A DNA stretch of 64,000 nucleotides, from positions 682,001 to 746,000 of the forward strand of contig NZ_CP069362.1 of NCBI RefSeq assembly GCF_029910535.1. The letters are read 5' to 3'. The DNA is from Marinitoga aeolica (lineage in GTDB: Bacteria; Thermotogota; Thermotogae; Petrotogales; Petrotogaceae). The notes under the pieces are model-generated. The model had not been told where the DNA came from. It saw only the letters and a program-made list of their open reading frames with translations, and made no database searches. The position numbers and the translations under genes are program-made. This document shows positions 57,329-64,000 of this stretch, piece after piece (position 1 is the stretch's first letter; each line of letters begins with the position of its first letter).

Positions 57329-58714
57329 ATGACAAAATTTGTAGATACCACTTTAAGAGATGGGCAACAATCCATAATTGCTACAAGAATGAAAACTAAT
57401 GAATTCGAACCTGTTTTGGATAAATTCGATGAAGTCGGATTTCATTCTATGGAAGTTTGGGGTGGTGCAACATATGATTCCTGTATACGTTATTTAGACG
57501 AAGATCCCTGGAAAAGGTTGAAAATCATAAGAAAAAAGTTAAAAAACACACAAATACAAATGCTTTTAAGAGGTCAAAATATTGTAGGATACAGAAATTA
57601 TGCAGATGATGTGGTTGAACTTTTTATAAATAAAGTTGCAGATTATGGCATGGATATAATCAGGGTTTTTGATGCATTAAACGATATTAGAAATCTTGAA
57701 AAAAGCATTGAAATAGCTAAAAAAAGAAGTATCCACGTTCAAGGCGCTATTTCTTATACAATAAGTCCTGTTCATGATCTTGATTTTTATTTGAATTTTG
57801 CTAAAGAATTAATAGAAAAAGGTGTGGATTCTATAGTTATAAAAGACATGGCTGGATTACTAACTCCAAAAATGTCTTATCAATTGGTTTCAGAATTAAA
57901 GAAAAAGTTCAATGTACCTATAGAATTGCATTCGCATAATACTGCAGGTATGGCTTCAATTGCATATCAAGCAGCTATAGATGCGGGAGTTGACTATATC
58001 GACACTGCTTTAAGTCCTTTTGCAAATGCAAGTTCTCAACCTGCTGTTGAACCTTTTAATTTTGCACTTGGCGAACCATTAAATTCCGACTTATTATATG
58101 AATTAGCTCATCATTTCTGGAAAGTAAGAGAAAATCACAGCGAAAATGATATGAAAATGGTTTCTATTGATTCAAGAATTTTAAAAGCTCAAATACCAGG
58201 TGGTATGTTCTCTAATCTTGTTTCACAATTAAAAAATCAAAAAATGGTTCATTTATTAGATGATGTTCTAGAAGAAGTACCAAGAGTGCGAAAAGATCTT
58301 GGATATCCACCATTAGTTACGCCTACAAGTCAAATTGTTGGTGTTCAAGCTGTTTTAAATGTGATGTATAAGGAAAGATATAAAGCTATTACTAATGAAG
58401 TAAAGAATTATTTAAGAGGTATGTATGGAAGACCACCTGCTCCAGTTAATGAAGAATTGTTAAAGAAGGCATTAGGAGATGAAAAACCTATAACTTGCAG
58501 ACCAGCAGATTTATTGGAACCTGAAATTGAAAAATCAAGAGAAGAAATATGTGCATTAGCAGAAAATGATGAAGATTTATTAACTTATATATTGTTCGGT
58601 GAAGTGGGAAAGAACTATTTGAAGAAGAAATATGAAAAGGAAATTCAGGTTGATTTTGATTTAGTTGAAGAAAATGAAGAATTTTCTGAAGATGAAAGTG
58701 TATATCCAGTATAA
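57329..58714 (+). CDS. oadA: Oxaloacetate decarboxylase / pyruvate carboxylase alpha-type carboxyltransferase subunit
   Basis: 461 residues. TIM-barrel carboxyltransferase with DTTLRDGQQSIIATRM, the metal-ligand motif ELHSHNTAGMA, the reactive lysine in IVIKDMAGLL and the PAVEPFNFAL segment. The conserved C-terminal half has QIPGGMFSNL and GRPPAPVNEELLKKALGDE. It stops before the biotinyl domain, so no AMKM motif is present and biotin carrier must be separate. The ATG at 57329 follows GGAGGTGG. With a sodium-pumping beta subunit elsewhere it would decarboxylate oxaloacetate. Methylmalonyl-CoA or pyruvate carboxylase use remains possible. Confidence 0.9.
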   Translation: MTKFVDTTLRDGQQSIIATRMKTNEFEPVLDKFDEVGFHSMEVWGGATYDSCIRYLDEDPWKRLKIIRKKLKNTQIQMLLRGQNIVGYRNYADDVVELFINKVADYGMDIIRVFDALNDIRNLEKSIEIAKKRSIHVQGAISYTISPVHDLDFYLNFAKELIEKGVDSIVIKDMAGLLTPKMSYQLVSELKKKFNVPIELHSHNTAGMASIAYQAAIDAGVDYIDTALSPFANASSQPAVEPFNFALGEPLNSDLLYELAHHFWKVRENHSENDMKMVSIDSRILKAQIPGGMFSNLVSQLKNQKMVHLLDDVLEEVPRVRKDLGYPPLVTPTSQIVGVQAVLNVMYKERYKAITNEVKNYLRGMYGRPPAPVNEELLKKALGDEKPITCRPADLLEPEIEKSREEICALAENDEDLLTYILFGEVGKNYLKKKYEKEIQVDFDLVEENEEFSEDESVYPV

Positions 58715-58744
58715 TTAAGAGTTGCCTTTTGGCAACTCTTAATT
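58713..58744 (+). terminator. Terminator after oadA (bidirectional)
   Basis: A 14-bp perfect stem AATTAAGAGTTGCC/GGCAACTCTTAATT with a TTTT loop. It overlaps both converging stop codons. Confidence 0.92.
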
Positions 58745-61132
58745 ATTTTTTATTAGAGGTAATGTAAAATTTATCCAATAAAGTGCTGTTAAATCCATAT
58801 TCAATGAAAATTTTAAATTTGATTTTTTCGTTTTTAAATTATAATTATAATCTATACTTCCATTAATTCCATCTAAGCTATATTTTCCGTCTAAAATAGA
58901 GAAATATGGATACCATATCCTCTTTGATAACTTTAATCCTGGAATTAAATTACCATTTGTATCATAATAAATATATGGTTCAGTTTTTACAGAATAAATA
59001 TCAAATGCTTTGGAATATTGAATATAAAAATTATCATTGTTATATCCCAAAATACTGTTGTTTTCATAATATTGTTGTTGATCAATTTTATATGGATTAT
59101 TCATTAAATTAATTATTATTTCTTTTGATTTTAAAGTTATATTTTCTAATTCAAAATTACTACTTAATGTTAAATAATTTTGTTTCTTTAAATGGAATTC
59201 AAAACTTTTTGAAATATTTATACTTGAGTATAACTTGCTATTTTGATATTTAAAAATACCTAAATTTTGTGTATAGTAGTCCAAATAAAAACCAAAAATA
59301 GGTTTTAATTGAGTAAAATCTGTTAATAGTCCTGCTCCTACACCATAATTAACCCCTTCACTTAAAGATAAATATAATGCACCTATATCATTATTTTCTG
59401 CATATGGAACTAAAAAATTATATTTTAATGATTCAGAATATTTATTCATCTGTTTAGCTATTTTTAGATCTGTGTTCTCCACAATAATTTGAGTATTATA
59501 TAATTTTATATTTTTTTCACCAATATTATTAATTTCTATTTTTGAAAGATGATATCCAGTAAAATTATAGTATAAAAAATAAAGTTCATCATTTAATACC
59601 ACTGGATAAAATGTTCCAAAAATGTGGTTAGTTAATTTACTTACCAACCCTGTTATTAGATTTATAGAATAGATATTAAAAATATCATCTTCATAATTAG
59701 CTGTATAGTATATATTATTATCTTTAACAAAAAGATTCATTTCAATATATTTATCATTGGTTAATTGAATTAATTTTTTGGTATTTAAATCAATATAATA
59801 TATGTCATTCTGATTATTTATTATTCCAGAAAAATATATTTTATTATTAAAGTAGTAAAAATCATTTATTGTATATTTCCCATAATCCATTAATTTTTCT
59901 GTTTTCCCTGTATTTAAATTTTTTAAAAATACTGCTGTTAATCCATCTTTTATTTTTGTATATACAATTCTTTCACTTCCTGCAAAAGCAAAATTGGTTA
60001 CTCGAATATCTATTAATGTATCTGAAATAGGACAGTTACATTTTAAATATAGAGAATTTATATATTTATCGTTTTTATTTGAAATGAGATATATTATTTT
60101 TCCATCATTTGATATGTCAAAATTTTTTATATCCGGTAAAATTAATTTATCGTCTTTATATCTATATATTCCACTTCTTTTACCTGGAGATTCCTTATAA
60201 TAATAAATATTTTTTCCATCTGTTTTTAAATTTGAAGTGAAATGATTTGATTTATTTAATGGAACATAATTATCAACATATCCTTTATTTAATAAATCTA
60301 AATACTCGTTTTTATATTTTATTTTTATGTATAATAAAAAATCATTCCATTTTTCGTTAGTTATTCTTTCAAATGAACTGCTTATTGTGCTAAAAAATAA
60401 ATGTGAGTTAATATCTTTTATGATGCTTCTTAATGTATCTTCTCCATATTTTTCTGAAATTTCTTTGGTAACAATAGCTCCATACATATAATTAAATCCT
60501 GCTGGTGACCATATATCTTTATATGGCCCTGCACCTAATTGATATCTTGGATAATTATTACTTAAGATTTCTGCTTTTAAATACATATTAAATAAATTAT
60601 TCTGAAATCGCCCCTTAAAGTATTTACTCTCCATATATATAGAAAGTCCTTCATGTAAATAGCTTGGATTCCAATTCATCATTAATGCCTTTCTTATTAT
60701 ATTATTAGGTATCCATGAAACGTAATTATTCAACGTATTTCCATAAAAAATATGATTTAATTCATGAGAAAATACAAAACTAATCCATTCTTCAACGTTT
60801 TCTGATAATCCAATTTTTGCATTTGGTGGATTAATATATAATCTTATTACATTTAAAGGTGGTAACGCAAAAGAATTGACAAAATCAACGTCATCAAAAA
60901 TATAAACTGTTATTGATCCTGGTTTTGTTTCATAAAACTCTACATAATTTTCATATAATTTATCTGATAATTTTTCTAATTCATAAACATAGTTATATAA
61001 ATCCTTTTCAAAAACAAATTTAAAATATTTAGTTTTTTCAACAAAAGCTGATTTGTTAAAATTATAAATTTCTCCTGAAAATACGTATGTTATAAGAAAT
61101 ATGTATAATAATATTACAGATATTCTTTTCAT
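58739..61132 (-). CDS. Secreted HExxH metallopeptidase-like protein with propeller and C-terminal beta-rich domain
   Basis: 797 residues. Signal peptide about 1-19. The first domain (20-280) has the zinc motif SHELNHIFYG near residue 123 and, after it, LHEGLSIYMES, which supplies the third ligand glutamate as in gluzincin (Peptidase_MA-like) enzymes. Residues about 295-540 look like a TolB/DPP-type propeller (NNQNDIYYIDLNTKKLIQLT). The last 230 residues are alternating strands rich in Y and N, ending in an aromatic tail, like an outer-membrane beta-barrel. Together this suggests an envelope-anchored peptidase. Stands alone. Confidence 0.8.
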   Translation of the reverse strand: MKRISVILLYIFLITYVFSGEIYNFNKSAFVEKTKYFKFVFEKDLYNYVYELEKLSDKLYENYVEFYETKPGSITVYIFDDVDFVNSFALPPLNVIRLYINPPNAKIGLSENVEEWISFVFSHELNHIFYGNTLNNYVSWIPNNIIRKALMMNWNPSYLHEGLSIYMESKYFKGRFQNNLFNMYLKAEILSNNYPRYQLGAGPYKDIWSPAGFNYMYGAIVTKEISEKYGEDTLRSIIKDINSHLFFSTISSSFERITNEKWNDFLLYIKIKYKNEYLDLLNKGYVDNYVPLNKSNHFTSNLKTDGKNIYYYKESPGKRSGIYRYKDDKLILPDIKNFDISNDGKIIYLISNKNDKYINSLYLKCNCPISDTLIDIRVTNFAFAGSERIVYTKIKDGLTAVFLKNLNTGKTEKLMDYGKYTINDFYYFNNKIYFSGIINNQNDIYYIDLNTKKLIQLTNDKYIEMNLFVKDNNIYYTANYEDDIFNIYSINLITGLVSKLTNHIFGTFYPVVLNDELYFLYYNFTGYHLSKIEINNIGEKNIKLYNTQIIVENTDLKIAKQMNKYSESLKYNFLVPYAENNDIGALYLSLSEGVNYGVGAGLLTDFTQLKPIFGFYLDYYTQNLGIFKYQNSKLYSSINISKSFEFHLKKQNYLTLSSNFELENITLKSKEIIINLMNNPYKIDQQQYYENNSILGYNNDNFYIQYSKAFDIYSVKTEPYIYYDTNGNLIPGLKLSKRIWYPYFSILDGKYSLDGINGSIDYNYNLKTKKSNLKFSLNMDLTALYWINFTLPLIKNN

Positions 61133-61234
61133 CTAATCACCTCATTAGCTTAATTTTAAATAATTATATCATATTTAAGTCTTCATTTCATTTTATTTTA
61201 ATTTCGACATATTAAATCACAATTCATTTAAATA

Positions 61235-61243
61235 TGGTATAAT
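61235..61243 (+). promoter_or_regulatory. Extended -10 element for the radical SAM gene
   Basis: TG-G-TATAAT (TG 61235-61236, TATAAT 61238-61243), about 38 bases before the start. No convincing -35. Confidence 0.5.
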
Positions 61244-61281
61244 ATATTATATATATCAATTTTAAAAAGGGAGTTTTTAAA

Positions 61282-62931
61282 TTGAAAGCTGTAATTATCG
61301 ATGGATATGTTGATGAACCAGCCATTTTAGGTGTTCCACCATATGTTTCTACATATATTAGGTATGCAGCGGGTGCCTTATATTATCATGGTATAGATGT
61401 GGATTATTTCACTATTGATCAAGTTAGAGAAAATAACATGTGGCAATCATTTAACCATTATGAATACTTAATTATAATCGGAGGAGTTACTGTACCCGGA
61501 CACTATCTTGGTGGAACTCCAATTTCGCTAAATGAAATAAATAAAATATTTTCTTTAAACAAAGAGCCTTTACGAGTTTTAGGAGGGCCTATTGTAAAAG
61601 GCTATACATTAACAGGCGGAAGACGTGCTATTAAGATTGAATCGAATGAAATTGATTATCTAGTTGAAGGAGATATTGAGAAATTTCTTTTTACTTATCC
61701 TGTATCCGATGATTTTAAATTAAACGATAAATCAGATTATAACTTAATTTCAAAAATCGCGCCACTTGGAGCAGAAATATTAAAAAAACATCCAAGATAT
61801 CCTGATATTATCGTTGAAATGGATGTGTCTCGTGGATGTGAAAGAAAAAATGGTTTTTGCTCATTTTGTACAGAACCATTAATTAATGGAAAATACCGGG
61901 AAAGACCTTTAAAAGATACATTAGAGGAAGCAAAAGCTATTTACAATGCCGGAGTTAAAAATTTTAGATTCGGAAGAGCTGCTAATTTTTTAGCATATGG
62001 TTCTCTTTTGAATAATGGAGACCCTAATATTGAATTATTTAATGAGTTATACCAGGAAATGGCTAAAATATCCGATGTTCTTCATACAGATAATGCAAAT
62101 CCTGCTTATATTGTAAAACATAAAAATAAGATTAAAAAATTATTGGAAATTATTGTTAAATATAATACAGCAGGCGATATTCTATCTTTTGGCGTTGAAT
62201 CCTTTGATAAAAATGTTACTTTAAAGAATAAAATTGATATTTTACCAGAAGATTCTTTGGAAGCAATTAGAATAGTTAACGAAATTGGAAGTATCAGAGA
62301 TAAGAACGGTATTCCAAAATTACTACCAGGTATAAATTTATTATATGGTCTAATTGGTGAAACTAAAGAAACTTTTGAAATAAACAAAGAATATCTAGAA
62401 AAAATTATGGATGAAAATTTATTGGTAAGAAGAATAAATGTTCGTCAGGTCATGGCTTTTCCTGGAACTTTATTATATAATATTAAACCAAAACAACATA
62501 AAAAAGATTTCATTAAATTTAAGGAATATATGGAACAATATAATCATGAAATGATAAAAAAAGTCTTTCCTATTGGAACTATATTAAGAAATCTAATTAT
62601 AGAAGAAGTAAAAGGAAATATATCTTTCGGAAGACAATTGGGTACGTATCCTATAAAAACCGGAATTATTGGAAAATATAATTTATTGGACAAAATAGAT
62701 GGTGTTGTAGTTGATCATGGTTCTCGCTCTATTACAGCTCTAAAATATCCTTTTGATATTAATAAAGCTACAGTTGACGAACTAATATCCATTAATGGAA
62801 TAGGGAAAAAAACGGCAGAATCAATTATATTAAAAAGACCTATTAATGATTTAAATGATTTGGATATTACTGAAGAAGCAAAAAAGTCTCTATATATCAT
62901 TAAAGGGGGAATGTTTTATGGGAAAGATTAG
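61282..62931 (+). CDS. Radical SAM protein with B12-binding-like N-terminus and C-terminal HhH domain
   Basis: 549 residues. The N-terminus (1-150) resembles a B12-binding Rossmann domain (YLIIIGGVTVPGHYLGGTPI), but the B12 histidine motif is not evident. The cluster motif is non-standard, SRGCERKNGFCSFC (C-x6-C-x2-C). SAM-binding and barrel segments follow (LLPGINLLYGLIGETKETFE). Residues about 500-540 are a helix-hairpin-helix (FDINKATVDELISINGIGKK), implying nucleic-acid contact. TTG start after GGGAG. It overlaps the TM1266-family gene by 14 bases. Reaction unknown; a nucleic-acid or cofactor modification role is possible. Confidence 0.85.
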   Translation: MKAVIIDGYVDEPAILGVPPYVSTYIRYAAGALYYHGIDVDYFTIDQVRENNMWQSFNHYEYLIIIGGVTVPGHYLGGTPISLNEINKIFSLNKEPLRVLGGPIVKGYTLTGGRRAIKIESNEIDYLVEGDIEKFLFTYPVSDDFKLNDKSDYNLISKIAPLGAEILKKHPRYPDIIVEMDVSRGCERKNGFCSFCTEPLINGKYRERPLKDTLEEAKAIYNAGVKNFRFGRAANFLAYGSLLNNGDPNIELFNELYQEMAKISDVLHTDNANPAYIVKHKNKIKKLLEIIVKYNTAGDILSFGVESFDKNVTLKNKIDILPEDSLEAIRIVNEIGSIRDKNGIPKLLPGINLLYGLIGETKETFEINKEYLEKIMDENLLVRRINVRQVMAFPGTLLYNIKPKQHKKDFIKFKEYMEQYNHEMIKKVFPIGTILRNLIIEEVKGNISFGRQLGTYPIKTGIIGKYNLLDKIDGVVVDHGSRSITALKYPFDINKATVDELISINGIGKKTAESIILKRPINDLNDLDITEEAKKSLYIIKGGMFYGKD

Positions 62932-63175
62932 AGTATTAGGTATTTATATTCATGACAGAAAAAAAGAAGCAGGTGAGGTACAAAGATTATTAACAGGATT
63001 TGGGTGCATTATAAAAACAAGACTTGGTTTACATGATGCATTTGACGATGATTGCAGCGATAGAGGATTAATTCTTTTAGAATTAGCAGGAGATCAAAAT
63101 TTATGGAATGATTTAGAAGAAAAATTATCAAAAGTCGAGGGAATTACTGTAAAAAATATGGATTTTGATTTTTAA
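62918..63175 (+). CDS. TM1266-family putative iron-only hydrogenase system regulator
   Basis: 85 residues. An ACT-like alpha/beta fold with the family's KIRVLGIYIHDRKKEAGEVQ start, GCIIKTRLGLHDA and RGLILLELAGDQ. The ATG at 62918 follows GGGGG; the longer frame lies in the radical SAM gene. Homologues often sit near HydEFG maturases and [FeFe]-hydrogenase genes. Here the only radical SAM partner is the preceding gene, which is not HydE or HydG. Confidence 0.9.
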   Translation: MGKIRVLGIYIHDRKKEAGEVQRLLTGFGCIIKTRLGLHDAFDDDCSDRGLILLELAGDQNLWNDLEEKLSKVEGITVKNMDFDF

Positions 63176-63197
63176 AAGGGGCTTAATGCCCCTTTAT
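63173..63197. terminator. Terminator between the TM1266-family gene and codA
   Basis: AAAGGGGC/GCCCCTTT with a short loop, in the 18-base gap between converging genes; A/T-rich on both sides. Confidence 0.82.
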
Positions 63198-64000
63198 TCA
63201 AAAATCCCAGAAACTCTAAAGTCTATTTCCTCATTATCTACATATGTCTTCGATGGTATTGTCTTAGCAACTACTTTTCCATTTTTAATTACATATATAG
63301 CTTCACTTCTTAATCTAATTGCTTCAATATCACTTGGTGCATTTAAAATTATTAAATCCGCCTTTTTTCCTTCTTCTATTCCATAATCTTTCAAATTCAT
63401 TAATTTAGCAGAATTGCAGGTTATAGCTTTGTAAATTTGCTTTATTTCTTCATAACCTGTCATATGACCTATATTAAGCCCCATAAAAGCTACCTGGAGC
63501 ATACTATATCTTCCTAAAGGATACCATGGATCCATTACTGAATCATGCCCTAACCCTACATTAATCCCATAATTTAATAGTTCTTTCACTCTTGTCATCC
63601 CTCTTCTGATTGGATAATTATCGAATCTTCCTCCAAGAGCTATATTATCTAAAGGATTAGCAATAACATTTAATTGTGCTTTTTTAAAAACTCCCATTAA
63701 TTTATTCGCATATGCGTTGTTATATGAATGCATTGCGGTTATATGACTTGCTGTTACTCTTCCTTGATAACTTTCTTTAATTGTTTTAGAGGCTAAATAT
63801 TCAACAAATCTTGACTGTTCATCATCTATTTCATCAATATGAACGTCAATATCTTTATCATACTTTTTGGCTAAATTCATTATTATATCTATGCTTTCTA
63901 TTCCATCATTTCTAGAAAATTCATAATGTGGTATTCCACCAACCACATCTGCACCTAATTTCAAAGACTCTTCCATTAAATATTCTCCGTTCGGAAAACT
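63194..64000 (-). CDS. codA: Cytosine deaminase (amidohydrolase), 3' part; 5' end beyond window
   Basis: About 268 residues are visible, reading open through the right edge (FPNGEYLMEESLKLGADVVG); the ATG at 63976 is internal. The match to E. coli CodA is strong: HIDEIDDEQSRFVEYLASK, RVTASHITAMHSYNNAYANK, NPLDNIALGGRFDNYPIRRG and GLGHDSVMDPWYPLGR. Metal and catalytic residues H, E, H and D are there. The residue after the metal aspartate is serine (HDS), where E. coli has aspartate (HDD, D314), so the base preference might differ. It deaminates cytosine to uracil in pyrimidine salvage, or a related base. Confidence 0.9.
   Translation of the reverse strand, partial: SFPNGEYLMEESLKLGADVVGGIPHYEFSRNDGIESIDIIMNLAKKYDKDIDVHIDEIDDEQSRFVEYLASKTIKESYQGRVTASHITAMHSYNNAYANKLMGVFKKAQLNVIANPLDNIALGGRFDNYPIRRGMTRVKELLNYGINVGLGHDSVMDPWYPLGRYSMLQVAFMGLNIGHMTGYEEIKQIYKAITCNSAKLMNLKDYGIEEGKKADLIILNAPSDIEAIRLRSEAIYVIKNGKVVAKTIPSKTYVDNEEIDFRVSGIFE

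Noticed and set aside
1-64000. CRISPR arrays, transposases, phage genes or a replication origin
   Set aside because: No regularly spaced direct repeats, transposase or integrase motifs, or DnaA-box clusters were seen.

Overview
The window is about 64 kb of very AT-rich, densely coded bacterial chromosome. It points to an anaerobic thermophile of the phylum Thermotogota, most likely a marine Petrotogales lineage such as Marinitoga. This is inferred from protein style (a TM1266-family hydrogenase regulator, cohesin/dockerin-type lipoproteins, a KamA-type radical SAM enzyme, a large GH94-like phosphorylase) and gene content, not from a database match. No phage, insertion sequence with transposase, or CRISPR array is visible.

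Layout. 0-4 kb: the end of an unidentified gene, a GNAT acetyltransferase, a 0.45-kb region holding two inverted copies of a structured repeat, mnmE, a small membrane protein and four tRNA genes (Pro, Gly, Arg, His). 4-11.5 kb (minus strand): a methionine uptake and methionine-to-cysteine module. It has metQ-metN-metI, then mccA-mccB-methyltransferase, then ahcY. The metQ leader encodes a previously unlisted 34-codon peptide with three consecutive Met codons followed by mutually exclusive RNA hairpins and a terminator, which looks like a ribosome-stalling attenuator. 11.7-16.8 kb: an orphan KamA-family enzyme, a cobalamin-riboswitch-controlled BtuFCD transporter and a HEPN/MNT pair. 16.8-25.4 kb: two very large lipoproteins with cohesin, dockerin, FnIII and beta-propeller modules. 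25.5-31.2 kb: a CstA-type transporter behind a LytS/LytTR two-component system, a small unknown ORF and an M20 peptidase. 31.3-34.3 kb: a GH94-like enzyme.

34.6-48.4 kb (plus strand) is the highlight: a 13-gene operon under a promoter with two LacI-type operators. It encodes an ABC sugar importer (binding protein and two permeases), an EamA-type transporter, an iron-type alcohol dehydrogenase, a split transketolase, an RpiB/LacAB-like isomerase, a LacI regulator, a fucose-isomerase-fold isomerase, a GH31 enzyme, an aldo/keto reductase and a GPH symporter. The GH31 protein carries the catalytic and sulfonate-recognition residues of sulfoquinovosidase (YihQ) at matching spacing. Read together, the genes fit a complete transketolase-type sulfoglycolysis (sulfo-TK) route: sulfoquinovosides are taken up and hydrolysed, sulfoquinovose is isomerised, two transketolase steps remove two C2 units to xylulose 5-phosphate, and sulfoacetaldehyde is reduced to isethionate and exported. 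I know of no description of this in Thermotogota.

48.4-64 kb: degP/htrA; a prmA-DUF501-GGDEF-uvrC-ABC (permease/ATPase fusion) cluster with overlapping genes; a frameshifted ArsP-like half-permease with an Fe-S domain; a Crp/Fnr regulator with an unknown partner; a decarboxylase/carboxylase alpha subunit; a secreted HExxH protein with propeller; a radical SAM-HhH protein overlapping a TM1266-family regulator; and the 3' part of a cytosine deaminase gene running off the right edge. Many gene starts here were reassigned to GTG/TTG/ATG codons properly spaced from a Shine-Dalgarno sequence.
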